From the NCBI GenBank assembly GCA_019634635.1, contig JAHCBB010000009.1, positions 124,001 to 188,000 on the forward strand: 64,000 nt of DNA, in the 5' to 3' direction. Shown here one piece after another: positions 1 through 7,721 of this stretch (positions are counted from its first letter, which is position 1; each line of letters begins with the position of its first letter). The notes beneath the pieces were generated by a model. The model did not search any database and had not been told where the DNA came from. It was given only the letters and a program-made list of their open reading frames with translations. Both the position numbers and the translations under genes were made by a program. The stretch is from Verrucomicrobiia bacterium. Lineage in GTDB: Bacteria; Verrucomicrobiota; Verrucomicrobiia; Limisphaerales; UBA9464.

Positions 1-17
1 GACGCGCGGTCCGGCCA

Positions 18-272
18 GTGCAGCCACCCCATATCGCCATGGGACGACCACAATCGAACTGGAGCGAAGGCCTCCCGTCATTTCCACAGCAATCGAAGAC
101 TGTTTTCTACGTCGAGGGAGACCCCCATGGGTTGCTCGTCGTCTCGACCGGCCGTCGGCGGAGCCTGGAGGTGGTACCGACCAGAAATGCCCAAGAGGCA
201 CTCGACTGGTGCCTCGCCAATTGCGCGGGGATGGTTTTCTCGCGACGCGGACCCGATCTGCATGGGAACTGA
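18..272 (+). CDS. Small hypothetical protein
   Basis: The 84-residue frame opens with GTG; an in-frame ATG lies at 39. I do not recognise the family. Residues from about 28 onward read like a compact globular domain (FYVEGDPHGLLVVSTGRRR, then an acidic/hydrophobic stretch ending ALDWCLANCAGMVF), which is better than a random GC-rich frame. It has no signal peptide or membrane segment. It sits at the left edge of a stretch of unrecognised small genes that ends where the RND pump is cut, so it may belong to an accessory segment. It could also be spurious. Confidence 0.35.
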   Translation: MQPPHIAMGRPQSNWSEGLPSFPQQSKTVFYVEGDPHGLLVVSTGRRRSLEVVPTRNAQEALDWCLANCAGMVFSRRGPDLHGN

Positions 273-349
273 TCCATGAACCTTGATGCGCCTCCGGAAG
301 TGCGGGCGATAATTCTGGAAATCGACTACGAATTAACGCGGTTTCCGGG

Positions 350-667
350 TTAGCGGCGGCACTCGCTGGCAACCTTTTCGACACCCGAGTGGAACCAGTA
401 CGCGGCAACGACCATAGAGAAAGCCACCATGAACATCTGGCCTCTTGAAGCTGGCGGCTCCCCAATTATCCAGGCTATCCAACCCCAAAAACAACCCTGA
501 AGGATTTCCAAGATGCCGTCGATCAACCGCCAGTGGGCAGTCAGCCGAGTCACGATCCTCCTCCTGACGGTAGGGGCGTGCTTTGCCGCGTACCGGAGCA
601 ACAACGATACACTCTCCTTCACGACTGCCGCGATAATCGCTGCCACGATCCAGTTGGCGTTCTCCAT
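350..667 (-). CDS. Small putative membrane protein
   Basis: The 105-residue product has three hydrophobic stretches: near residues 5-25, around 53-68 (CFWGWIAWIIG), and around 78-93 (MFMVAFSMVVAAYW). They are separated by a basic segment rich in Arg, which fits a small inner-membrane protein. I do not recognise the family. An opposing 75-codon frame (513-740) also encodes hydrophobic segments, so the coding strand is not certain. I prefer the minus strand because its frame is longer and its hydrophobic and charged segments alternate as in a real membrane protein. Small membrane proteins of this kind are common in phage or mobile segments (inference only). Confidence 0.4.
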   Translation of the reverse strand: MENANWIVAAIIAAVVKESVSLLLRYAAKHAPTVRRRIVTRLTAHWRLIDGILEILQGCFWGWIAWIIGEPPASRGQMFMVAFSMVVAAYWFHSGVEKVASECRR

Positions 668-786
668 CGGTCAAAAATGCCCGGCACACTTGGAGGCTCG
701 ACGATCGCCCACCGTGAGCGGTCCAGAGACTCGGGAGTGAGCAAGCACGACCGGGTTTCACGGTTCAAGGAAACTCAAGACCTCTG

Positions 787-1347
787 GTGCGCCGAAGCGT
801 GAAACGTGGAGCGGCAAACTCAGCACAGCGATCGCCTCGGCGCCAGCAGACTCCCCAGGAGATTCGGGACACCATCCTGGGTTTCATCGGGCGCCATTTC
901 TACGGGGGCGATCACGTCGCCGTGGCCAAGGATACTCCGCGCCTCCTCCGGTGGGTCGTTTTGAAGCCGGCTGAATGGCTGGACGAACGGGGGGTCACGA
1001 TCTCGGCTGACTCCTATCGAGATCTGTTCCTCGACTCGAGATCCGGGGTGCTGATGGAGGCCATCCGACACGGTGACATTGGGTCGATCCGGTACCGGCC
1101 GGCCTGGCTGGGCCAGGTGGTGGACTCCTACCTCCGGATCCGCGGTGATCGTCTCTACGAGTTGGCCAAGCGCCACCAGGCGTCCCTCGTGGGTGACCTC
1201 ATGGCTCAAGTCGTCGCGGCCGTTGGCGGCCGGACCCCCGAGAGTCGTCCAGACCCAGTCAGACAGCTGGCCCAGGCAGCGCACCTGCTCAAGCCGGCGA
1301 TGCGTCGGCCTCGGCCGCGCCAAGACTCTCAGCTTTTCCTCCTCTGA
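787..1347 (+). CDS. Hypothetical protein
   Basis: The 186-residue frame starts at a GTG. I do not recognise the family. The N-terminal 20 residues are basic and probably disordered. Residues 25-135 look like a folded alpha-helical domain (IRDTILGFIGRHFYGGDHVA, then LKPAEWLDERGVTISADSYR), and the last 30 residues are Arg/Pro rich. No signal peptide or membrane segment is visible. It reads towards the truncated end of the RND gene on the other strand, with about 217 bp between the two stop codons. The internal amphipathic pattern supports it being a genuine gene; its function is unknown. Confidence 0.55.
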   Translation: MRRSVKRGAANSAQRSPRRQQTPQEIRDTILGFIGRHFYGGDHVAVAKDTPRLLRWVVLKPAEWLDERGVTISADSYRDLFLDSRSGVLMEAIRHGDIGSIRYRPAWLGQVVDSYLRIRGDRLYELAKRHQASLVGDLMAQVVAAVGGRTPESRPDPVRQLAQAAHLLKPAMRRPRPRQDSQLFLL

Positions 1348-1415
1348 CGGCCGCCGCCCGCCGGGTGCAAGGCTCGTGCAGACCCCTTGCATCCGCCATC
1401 TGGCGCCCTGCAAAC

Positions 1416-1479
1416 GTTTACCGAACCTTCGCAAATCCGGCCATTTTCGGCCAAAGTTTACCAAACCTCGCGATTCTGG
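1416..1479. repeat. Imperfect direct repeat in the gap next to the RND truncation
   Basis: Two copies of a roughly 24-bp sequence beginning GTTTACC start at 1416 and 1456 (GTTTACCGAACCTTCGCAAA and GTTTACCAAACCTCGCGATT). The spacer contains GGCC-N6-GGCC. The region 1348-1564 holds no gene that I can see. It is more A+T rich than its surroundings and lies directly beside the point where the RND coding sequence is lost, so it may be the remnant of an element end or a recombination site. No transposase or longer terminal repeat is visible. Confidence 0.4.
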
Positions 1480-1564
1480 ACTTCGCCGTTGTAAAGCGTT
1501 GATTTCCGGCGCTTTCCGGTGGAATTCGGCGGATTCCGGCCCTTACCCGACCTCGCTCGAAGAC

Positions 1565-4500
1565 TCAACGACCCAGGGGGGCTGTCTGGTCGCCCCCCTC
1601 CCCGAGGCCGAGCGCCAGCGGGATCATGCCCGCAATCATTGCGCAGCTGGTCATGAGGATCGCCCGCAGCCGTTCCCGCGCACCCTGCACCGCCGCCTCG
1701 GCGCGGTCGGCGCCCGCGGCCCGCGCCATCTCGGCGAAGGTGACGAGCAGGATCGAGTTCGCCACCGCCACGCCAACGGCCATGATGGCCCCAATGGCGG
1801 ACTGGAGGTTCAGCGTGGTGCCGGTCATCCACAGCATCAGGACCACTCCGGCAAGAACCGCCGGAACCGTGGACACCACCGCCAGCGCCAGCCGGAGCGA
1901 CTGGAAGTTTGCGGCCAGCAGGAGGAAAATCGTGAGGATGGCGAGGACGATGCCGGAGCGAAAACCATCCAGCAGCTCCTGCAATGGCACCACCTGGCCC
2001 CGGAGATCCACCCGGGTTCGCGCCGGCGGCGACCCGAGTCCGGCGAGTGCCGCAGTGATCTCCTTGTTGACATCGCCGAGGCTCGTCCCGTGGAGGTTGG
2101 CGGTGACGCTGACCACCCGCGCCATATTGTAGCGCTCGTACTGCCCGACGGCGGTGCCCGGCGTGACGCTGGCCACATTGCGGAGGAGCGTGGAGCGTCC
2201 GTCGCCGCCGGCGATCGGGACGTTCCTCAAATCCTCCAAGGACGCGGTTTCGGTCTGCGGGATCTGGACCTGGACCGAGAACGCGATGCCCGAACCCGGA
2301 TCCGCCCAGTACACCGGCACGGTGAAGCGGCTGGAGGTCGTTGCCGCCACCAGGGAGCGGGTCACGTCGCTCATATTCACGCCCAGGAGGCCCGCCCGTT
2401 CGCGGTTGACATCCACCTCCACCGTTGGGAAATCGAGGGATTGCGCAATCTGCACATCCCGCAGGGCCGGGATCCCGCGGAGCCGCGTGGCAACCTTCTC
2501 CGCAAACTCCCGGTTGGCCGGGAGGCTTGGGCCGCTCACCGCCACCTCAACGGGCGTCGCCGACCCAAAACTCATGACCCGGCTGACAATGTCGCTCGGC
2601 TCGAACGAGACCCGAAGCTCCGGGAGCTGCGCCGCAAACGCACTGCGCAGCCGCTCCCGCAGCTCGGGGATTGGGATCCGGGCTTCCGGCCGGAGCTGGA
2701 TGGACAGATGTGCCTCCTCAGGGCCGCCATTCCAGAGATGGATCAGGTTCACCGGATAGTTCGGTGCATGCACCCCGGCCAGTCCCAGCGTCAGGGCCAC
2801 GTTGTCCGGACCGGCCTCCCTCCCGATCAGGTCGAGGGCTTGAAGGGCGAACTGTTCCGTGACCTCGACGCGCGTTCCTGCTGGAGCCCTCAGGCGCAGG
2901 GCGAGCTGGCCGGAATCCACGGTCGGGAAGATCTCCGTTCCGAGCCGGCGGCCTAGCCCCACCACCACACCGAACGTCAACCCCAGGTAAACGGGGAGGA
3001 GCCCATGGCGGAGCCGGACCACGCCGCGCAGCAGGCTCCCATACGCCGTCAGCACCCCGGCAAGTCCACCGCGGTCCGGCGGTTGCGGCTCCGTCGGATG
3101 CGTTCCGCCACCCGGAGGACCCGGACGGCGGAGCCACCAGATGCTGAGCACCGGAACCAGGGTGCTGGAGAGCAGGAATGACGCGATCATCGAAAACCCC
3201 ACCGCCAGGGCGAGGGGCACGAAAAGGGACCGGGCGGCCCCCTGCATGAAGACCGCCGGGAGGAACACCGCAAGAACGCAGAGCATGGCCAGAAGCCGCG
3301 GCAATGCCGTTTCACGCGTCGCCTCAAGGGCCGCCCGGGCCACGGACGCGCCCCGGTGCAGATGGGTATGGATGTTCTCCACCGTCACCGTGGCCTCGTC
3401 CACGAGAATTCCCACGGCGAGGGCGAGTCCGCCAAGCGTCATCAGGTTGATGCTCTGTCCGCTGACCCAAAGCGCCATCGAGGCCGCGAGGAGCGCCAGG
3501 GGAATGTTGATCACCACGATGAAGGCGCTCCGCCAGTCGCGCAGAAACAGCAGCACCATCAGGCCGGTCAGGACGGCGCCGACCGCACCCTCCTTGATCA
3601 GGTCCCGGATGGACCGCCGGACCACCGGCGACTGGTCAAATTCATAGGTGACCTCGATGTCCTCCGGCACCACGGACTGAAATTGCGCAAGATTCTTGCG
3701 GACGAGCTCCACCACGGAAAGCGTCGAGGCGTCCGCGCGCTTGGTGACCGGCAGGTATACCGTGCGCCGGCCGTTCACCAGGGCATAGCTGGTGACCAGG
3801 TCGCTGCCGTCCTCGACGGTTGCCACATCGCGCAGAAACACTCCCGCGCCTCCTTTGACACGAAGCGGAACCGCCTCCAGGTCCCTGATGTTCCGGACCA
3901 CGGCGTTGACCGGTACCAGCGGATAGTGGTCCCCCAGGTTCATGTTGCCCGAGGGACTCACCAGATTGGCCTGGGTTAATGCGGTGACGATCTCGTCCGG
4001 TGTCACGTTGTAAGCCCGCATCCGGTCCGGCTTCACATTCACCAGGATCGTCCGGGCGCTGCCGCCGAAGGGGGGCGGCGCGGAAACCCCGGGAAGGGTC
4101 GCGAAGAGCGGCCGCACCAGGTTCAGGGCCGCATCCTGCATCTGCCCCACGGTCCGACTGACGTTGGTCGTCGAGAACACCAGATAGCCGACGGGCACGC
4201 TTCCAGCGTCGAAGCGGGTCACGAACGGCCCGGGCGTTCCCGGCGGCATGAAGGCGCGCGCCCGGTTGACGTAGGCCACCGTCTCGGCCATCGCGGACGC
4301 CATGTCCGTACCGGGGTGGAATTGAAGCTTCATCAGGCTGGCGCCCTGGATGGATTTCGACTCCACGTGCTCGATGCCGGTGATGTAGAGGAAGTGGTAT
4401 TCGTAGTAGTAGGTGAAATACCCCTCCATCTGCGCCGGATCCATACCGCCATAGGGCTGGGCCACGTAAATGGTTGGAATGCCCAGCGGCGGGAACACGT

Positions 4501-4606
4501 CGCGGGCCATGCGCGTCAGGGCAAACGAGGCCCCGAGGATCACGGCCACCACCAGAACCATCACCGAAAGCGGCCGGCGCAGGGCAACGTGGAGGACGGA
4601 ATGCAT
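1565..4606 (-). CDS. RND-family efflux transporter permease, C-terminally truncated
   Basis: This is an inner-membrane proton-driven efflux pump of the AcrB/CzcA superfamily. It has TM1 at residues 12-31 (LSVMVLVVAVILGASFALTR), a porter loop, the central TM2-TM6 block with the proton-relay Asp in LAVGILVDEATVTVENI, a second porter loop and TM7-TM11. The protein is 1013 residues and stops at GEGGDQTAPLGR, a point where relatives continue with about 30-45 residues forming the last transmembrane helix. No continuation is seen in the other minus-strand frames, so this is a real truncation rather than a simple frameshift. The response regulator and histidine kinase genes lie immediately upstream on the same strand, 106 bp away, as in cus/czc-type loci. 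No membrane-fusion or outer-membrane subunit is present. The substrate (metal or drug) cannot be assigned. Confidence 0.92.
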   Translation of the reverse strand: MHSVLHVALRRPLSVMVLVVAVILGASFALTRMARDVFPPLGIPTIYVAQPYGGMDPAQMEGYFTYYYEYHFLYITGIEHVESKSIQGASLMKLQFHPGTDMASAMAETVAYVNRARAFMPPGTPGPFVTRFDAGSVPVGYLVFSTTNVSRTVGQMQDAALNLVRPLFATLPGVSAPPPFGGSARTILVNVKPDRMRAYNVTPDEIVTALTQANLVSPSGNMNLGDHYPLVPVNAVVRNIRDLEAVPLRVKGGAGVFLRDVATVEDGSDLVTSYALVNGRRTVYLPVTKRADASTLSVVELVRKNLAQFQSVVPEDIEVTYEFDQSPVVRRSIRDLIKEGAVGAVLTGLMVLLFLRDWRSAFIVVINIPLALLAASMALWVSGQSINLMTLGGLALAVGILVDEATVTVENIHTHLHRGASVARAALEATRETALPRLLAMLCVLAVFLPAVFMQGAARSLFVPLALAVGFSMIASFLLSSTLVPVLSIWWLRRPGPPGGGTHPTEPQPPDRGGLAGVLTAYGSLLRGVVRLRHGLLPVYLGLTFGVVVGLGRRLGTEIFPTVDSGQLALRLRAPAGTRVEVTEQFALQALDLIGREAGPDNVALTLGLAGVHAPNYPVNLIHLWNGGPEEAHLSIQLRPEARIPIPELRERLRSAFAAQLPELRVSFEPSDIVSRVMSFGSATPVEVAVSGPSLPANREFAEKVATRLRGIPALRDVQIAQSLDFPTVEVDVNRERAGLLGVNMSDVTRSLVAATTSSRFTVPVYWADPGSGIAFSVQVQIPQTETASLEDLRNVPIAGGDGRSTLLRNVASVTPGTAVGQYERYNMARVVSVTANLHGTSLGDVNKEITAALAGLGSPPARTRVDLRGQVVPLQELLDGFRSGIVLAILTIFLLLAANFQSLRLALAVVSTVPAVLAGVVLMLWMTGTTLNLQSAIGAIMAVGVAVANSILLVTFAEMARAAGADRAEAAVQGARERLRAILMTSCAMIAGMIPLALGLGEGGDQTAPLGR

Positions 4607-4699
4607 GTCGCGAAAGGCCGGGGTGGCTCTGACAGCACAGCCTGCGGTGCCTTCGGGAACTATGTTGAGGAAACCCCCCGGCCAACCCCACCGCAGAAT

Positions 4700-4717
4700 C
4701 CTGAAGATTTCTTCAGG
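4700..4717. promoter_or_regulatory. Perfect 8-2-8 inverted repeat before the RND gene
   Basis: CCTGAAGA-TT-TCTTCAGG is a perfect palindrome that straddles the stop codon of the histidine kinase gene, about 95-110 bp upstream of the RND start codon. It could be an operator for a dimeric regulator controlling the pump separately from the two-component genes, or a short attenuating hairpin. There is no U-tract after it in either direction, which argues against a strong intrinsic terminator. Confidence 0.35.
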
Positions 4718-6161
4718 AACCTCCGCGATCCCCGCGAAGCCTGCAACGTCCCGCCACCGGCCTCACCCCCGGACCGCGCACCGGCAGGCCGATCTCGAAG
4801 CGACAACCCCGACCCGGCTCACTGGACAGCACGATGCGCCCGCCGAGGAGTTCAACGGATGACCTGGCGATGGCGAGTCCGAGTCCCGCGCCGCCCTCCG
4901 GACGGGTGCGCGACTTCTCAACACGATAAAATCGCTCGAACACCAGTTGCTGGTGCTCCGGCGCGATTCCGGGTCCCTCATCCATGATGGCGATGACCGC
5001 GAGAGGGCCCCGGAGGAAGCACTGGATCGCAACCCGGGATCCCTGAGGACCATGACGGATGGCGTTGTGCAGGACGTTCATCACCGCCTGACGCAGGAGC
5101 ATCCGGTCGGCGGTCACCAGCAGTCCCGGATGGGCGGTGCACTCGATGGTCTGCCGTTTCTCGGCGGCCAGCACGCCGAGGCAGTCGCCCACCTCCCGGA
5201 CCAGCGCCCCGACCGGCACGGCCTCCAGCCGCGCTGACCACCGGCCGCCCTCGACGCGGGCCAGCAGCAGCAGGGAATCGGCAAGGTCATGCAACCGCTG
5301 CACCTCCTCCAACATGCTGCCCAGCGTTTCCCGGAGGGCCTGAACATCGCCGGGGTTCCGCAGCGCCACCTCCCCGACCGCCCGCAGTGCCGTCAGGGGA
5401 GTCCGCAATTCATGGGACGCGTCGGCCGTGAACCGCCGGAGGGAGTCAAAAGAGTTCTCCAGCCGCTGCAGGGTCTCGTTGAACACGGTCGCCAGGCGGC
5501 CGAGTTCATCATGCGGATTCGGGTTGGGCAGACGCTCGCCCAGGGATTCGGAGGTGATCCGGCACGCCTGTTCCGTCATCGCGCGGATCGGGCGGAGCAT
5601 CCACCCCGCCATGACGTATCCCCCCAGCGCCGCCAGCATCGCGACCACGGGCACTGCCAGGGCAAACCCCATCAGGATCTCCCGCAGGGTGCGGCGCAGT
5701 CCCGATTCGTCGCGGAACACCCGGAGAAGTACTTCGCGTCCCCCAATCCGGGCTGGCTGCTCCAGTGCACGTGCCGAGCTTCCCGTGTCCAGCGGGAGGG
5801 TGTGGAACTGCCGCGCCTGGTCCGCCGGCGGCCGTCCGGAGATCCCGCCGCGGGCCGGCCAGTGGCGCAGCAGCAGCCCCCCGCCCGCCCAGACGTCGAA
5901 CCAAGTGTCCGCATAGCCCGGACTATCCGGGGAGGCCGGACTATCCCTTTTCCATCGGATGCCCCCCGCAGCGTCCGCCTCCAGGTGCGCCTCGATGAGG
6001 TTCCAGTCAATTCCGAGCTGGCGGTCCAACTCGACGTGCAGCCGGTGCCCGATCCGCCAGTAGACCGCCGGCGCCAACCCCAGAAGGATCCCGCTCGCGA
6101 CCGCGGTGAACCACACAGCTAGCCGGAACTGGAGGGATTGGCGCCGCCACCAGGATCTCAT
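4713..6161 (-). CDS. Sensor histidine kinase
   Basis: This is a membrane sensor kinase that would autophosphorylate and pass phosphate to the adjacent response regulator. The 482-residue protein has TM1 at about 14-32, a periplasmic sensor region, TM2 at about 162-185 (FALAVPVVAMLAALGGYVMAG) and a HAMP linker. The HisKA domain carries DASHELRTPL with the phosphoacceptor His250. The HATPase domain has the N-box (NVLHNAIRHG), G1 (DEGPGIAP), F (FERFYRV) and G2 (GGAGLGLAIARS) motifs. Its start ATG overlaps the regulator stop in an ATGA arrangement, so the two are translationally coupled. The architecture matches CusS/heavy-metal sensor kinases, and the downstream RND pump is consistent with that. 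The actual ligand is not visible in the sequence. Confidence 0.95.
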   Translation of the reverse strand: MRSWWRRQSLQFRLAVWFTAVASGILLGLAPAVYWRIGHRLHVELDRQLGIDWNLIEAHLEADAAGGIRWKRDSPASPDSPGYADTWFDVWAGGGLLLRHWPARGGISGRPPADQARQFHTLPLDTGSSARALEQPARIGGREVLLRVFRDESGLRRTLREILMGFALAVPVVAMLAALGGYVMAGWMLRPIRAMTEQACRITSESLGERLPNPNPHDELGRLATVFNETLQRLENSFDSLRRFTADASHELRTPLTALRAVGEVALRNPGDVQALRETLGSMLEEVQRLHDLADSLLLLARVEGGRWSARLEAVPVGALVREVGDCLGVLAAEKRQTIECTAHPGLLVTADRMLLRQAVMNVLHNAIRHGPQGSRVAIQCFLRGPLAVIAIMDEGPGIAPEHQQLVFERFYRVEKSRTRPEGGAGLGLAIARSSVELLGGRIVLSSEPGRGCRFEIGLPVRGPGVRPVAGRCRLRGDRGGS

Positions 6162-6844
6162 GGCTGCAGTTCCTCCCGCAGCATGAAGCCGACGCCGCGC
6201 ACCGTCTGGATCAGCCGCGAGCGACGCCCCTCATCCAGCTTCTTACGCAGATGCGCCAGATGCACGTCCATGACGTTATCGAGCGGAGTAGCCCGATTGG
6301 GATCGCGCCACACCTGCTCGGCGAGCATCTGCCGGGTGACGACCTGGCCCTCGTGCCGCGCCAAGCAGACCAGCACATCGAATTCGCGCGGCGTCAGCAT
6401 CATCTCCTGTCCTGAGCGCCAGACTCGGCGTGCTGGGATTTCCAGCACCAAATCCCCGACCTGCCGCCGCAGCACCTCATCCGGAGTGCTGCGCCGAAGC
6501 AGCGCTCGAATGCGGGCCAGCAGTTCAGCAAAGGCGAACGGCTTCACCAAGTAGTCATCCGCGCCGCCATCCAGGCCCACGACCCGGTCCTCGACGGCAT
6601 CCCGGGCCGTCAGCAACAGCACCGGAGGCCTTGGATTCCTGCCACGCAGTGCGTTGAGAATTTCAAGGCCGTCCCGTCCCGGCAACATCCAGTCCAGCAC
6701 CACCAGGTCGAATCCCCCGGCGTCCAATTGAACCCATCCATCGTCGCCTGTCCCGGCAACGGCGGTCTCATGGCCCTCCGCCTCCAAGCCACGGACAATG
6801 GCCTGGGCCGTCTTCGCGTCATCCTCAATGACCAGGATCTTCAC
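6158..6844 (-). CDS. OmpR-family response regulator
   Basis: This is a transcription factor activated by the overlapping kinase. The 228-residue length assumes a GTG start at 6844 (KILVIEDDAKT), which gives the usual family size. Longer upstream frames would run into the divergent PEP-CTERM gene. The receiver domain has the acidic pocket at residues 7-9, phosphoacceptor Asp51 in VVLDWMLPG, the conserved Thr in LLLTARD and Lys in VKPFAF. A winged-helix Trans_reg_C domain follows (LTPREFDVLVCLARHEG, then VDVHLAHLRKKLDE, then IQTVRGVGFML). It is the first gene of the regulator-kinase-RND set. The 211-bp divergent gap 6845-7055 should hold its promoter, but I could not identify clear -35/-10 boxes. 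Confidence 0.94.
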   Translation of the reverse strand: MKILVIEDDAKTAQAIVRGLEAEGHETAVAGTGDDGWVQLDAGGFDLVVLDWMLPGRDGLEILNALRGRNPRPPVLLLTARDAVEDRVVGLDGGADDYLVKPFAFAELLARIRALLRRSTPDEVLRRQVGDLVLEIPARRVWRSGQEMMLTPREFDVLVCLARHEGQVVTRQMLAEQVWRDPNRATPLDNVMDVHLAHLRKKLDEGRRSRLIQTVRGVGFMLREELQP

Positions 6845-7055
6845 CGGTTCGAGACTCGCGACGCCGCCGGGTTTGGCCAAGCGCGTGCTGCCCAGCGCAG
6901 CAAACGACGTTGGTCGAGCAGCGCCTTTGCAACATTGCCTTCCCGCCAGCCGGGCAACTCCGCGTTCCAATGCCACAAGTTTGAAGGCAATCCCGGGCGC
7001 TTGAATCGCAATCCGCCGCTTGGCGCGCCGGCAGGATTGGCCCAGATTCGCGGCG

Positions 7056-7721
7056 ATGAAACTGCGAATTGGTGCGGCTCTTGCCGCCGCTCTGTCCGGA
7101 TCGGCCGCCCTGGCGGCCACCAACGGGTTCTACGTCCCCAGCTTTCGGGGGGAGCCCGGGTCCCGGGCGGGATACTGGGAGTCCTTCACCGTCGCCGTCG
7201 GCGCGCCGGGAAATCTCGCCGAGTTCGGCAACGACACCACCTCGGTCCTCGTCCAGTCCGCCCCGGGAGCCATCGTCCTTGGTTCCGGCAACATCTACAA
7301 CCTGGCCGGGGTCAGCGATTTCACCCTCTCCTATTCGGGGGGCGGCCCCGTCGGTGCCGTCGTGCTGCAGGTCCGGACCTCCGGCACGGAACTGGATTAT
7401 GGCGCCGTTTCGCTCAACTACGGCTCCGGAAGCCTGTCGGCGACCCGCGTTGAGCTGGACCGTTCGGCATTCGGAACCCCCGGGGTTCCGGGCCCCCAGG
7501 GATTCAACGTCTCCTCGGCGTGGGAATGGAACCTCGCCCCGCTGAACGTTTCCACCTACACGATCCAGTTCTCGGCCGCGGAGGACAGCCTGAGCCTCGA
7601 TTCCCTGACGCTCGATACCCAGGTGGTTCCCGAGCCGGAAACCCTGGCCCTCGCAGCCCTCGGTTTGGGCGCGCTGATGCTGACTCGTTGGCGGCGGATT
7701 CGCGGTTCCATCACCGCTTAG
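7056..7721 (+). CDS. PEP-CTERM sorting domain protein
   Basis: This is a secreted protein predicted to be processed and anchored by an exosortase. I chose the ATG at 7056 because it yields a clean signal peptide (MKLRIGAALAAALSGSAALA). The mature region is low in Cys, rich in Gly/Ser/Thr and beta-strand-like, as is usual for these proteins. The C-terminus carries the full tripartite sorting signal: PEP at about residues 192-194, a hydrophobic helix (TLALAALGLGALML) and a basic tail (RWRR). An exosortase lies at 46572-47495 in this window. The gene is monocistronic, and its TAG overlaps the TAA of the convergent nuclease gene at 7718-7721. The function of the mature domain is unknown. Confidence 0.88.
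   Translation: MKLRIGAALAAALSGSAALAATNGFYVPSFRGEPGSRAGYWESFTVAVGAPGNLAEFGNDTTSVLVQSAPGAIVLGSGNIYNLAGVSDFTLSYSGGGPVGAVVLQVRTSGTELDYGAVSLNYGSGSLSATRVELDRSAFGTPGVPGPQGFNVSSAWEWNLAPLNVSTYTIQFSAAEDSLSLDSLTLDTQVVPEPETLALAALGLGALMLTRWRRIRGSITA

Noticed and set aside
513..740. 75-codon plus-strand frame with two hydrophobic segments
   Set aside because: It overlaps the better 105-codon minus-strand membrane protein; I cannot exclude it but prefer the longer frame.
1073..2956. Long plus-strand frame bridging the hypothetical gene and the RND gene
   Set aside because: Its product is Arg/His/Gly-rich with no domain; the RND protein on the other strand explains most of the interval.
6842..6865. GGTTCGAGACTC resembling a tRNA T-arm
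   Set aside because: No matching acceptor, D or anticodon arms could be formed around it; it is just upstream of the regulator start.
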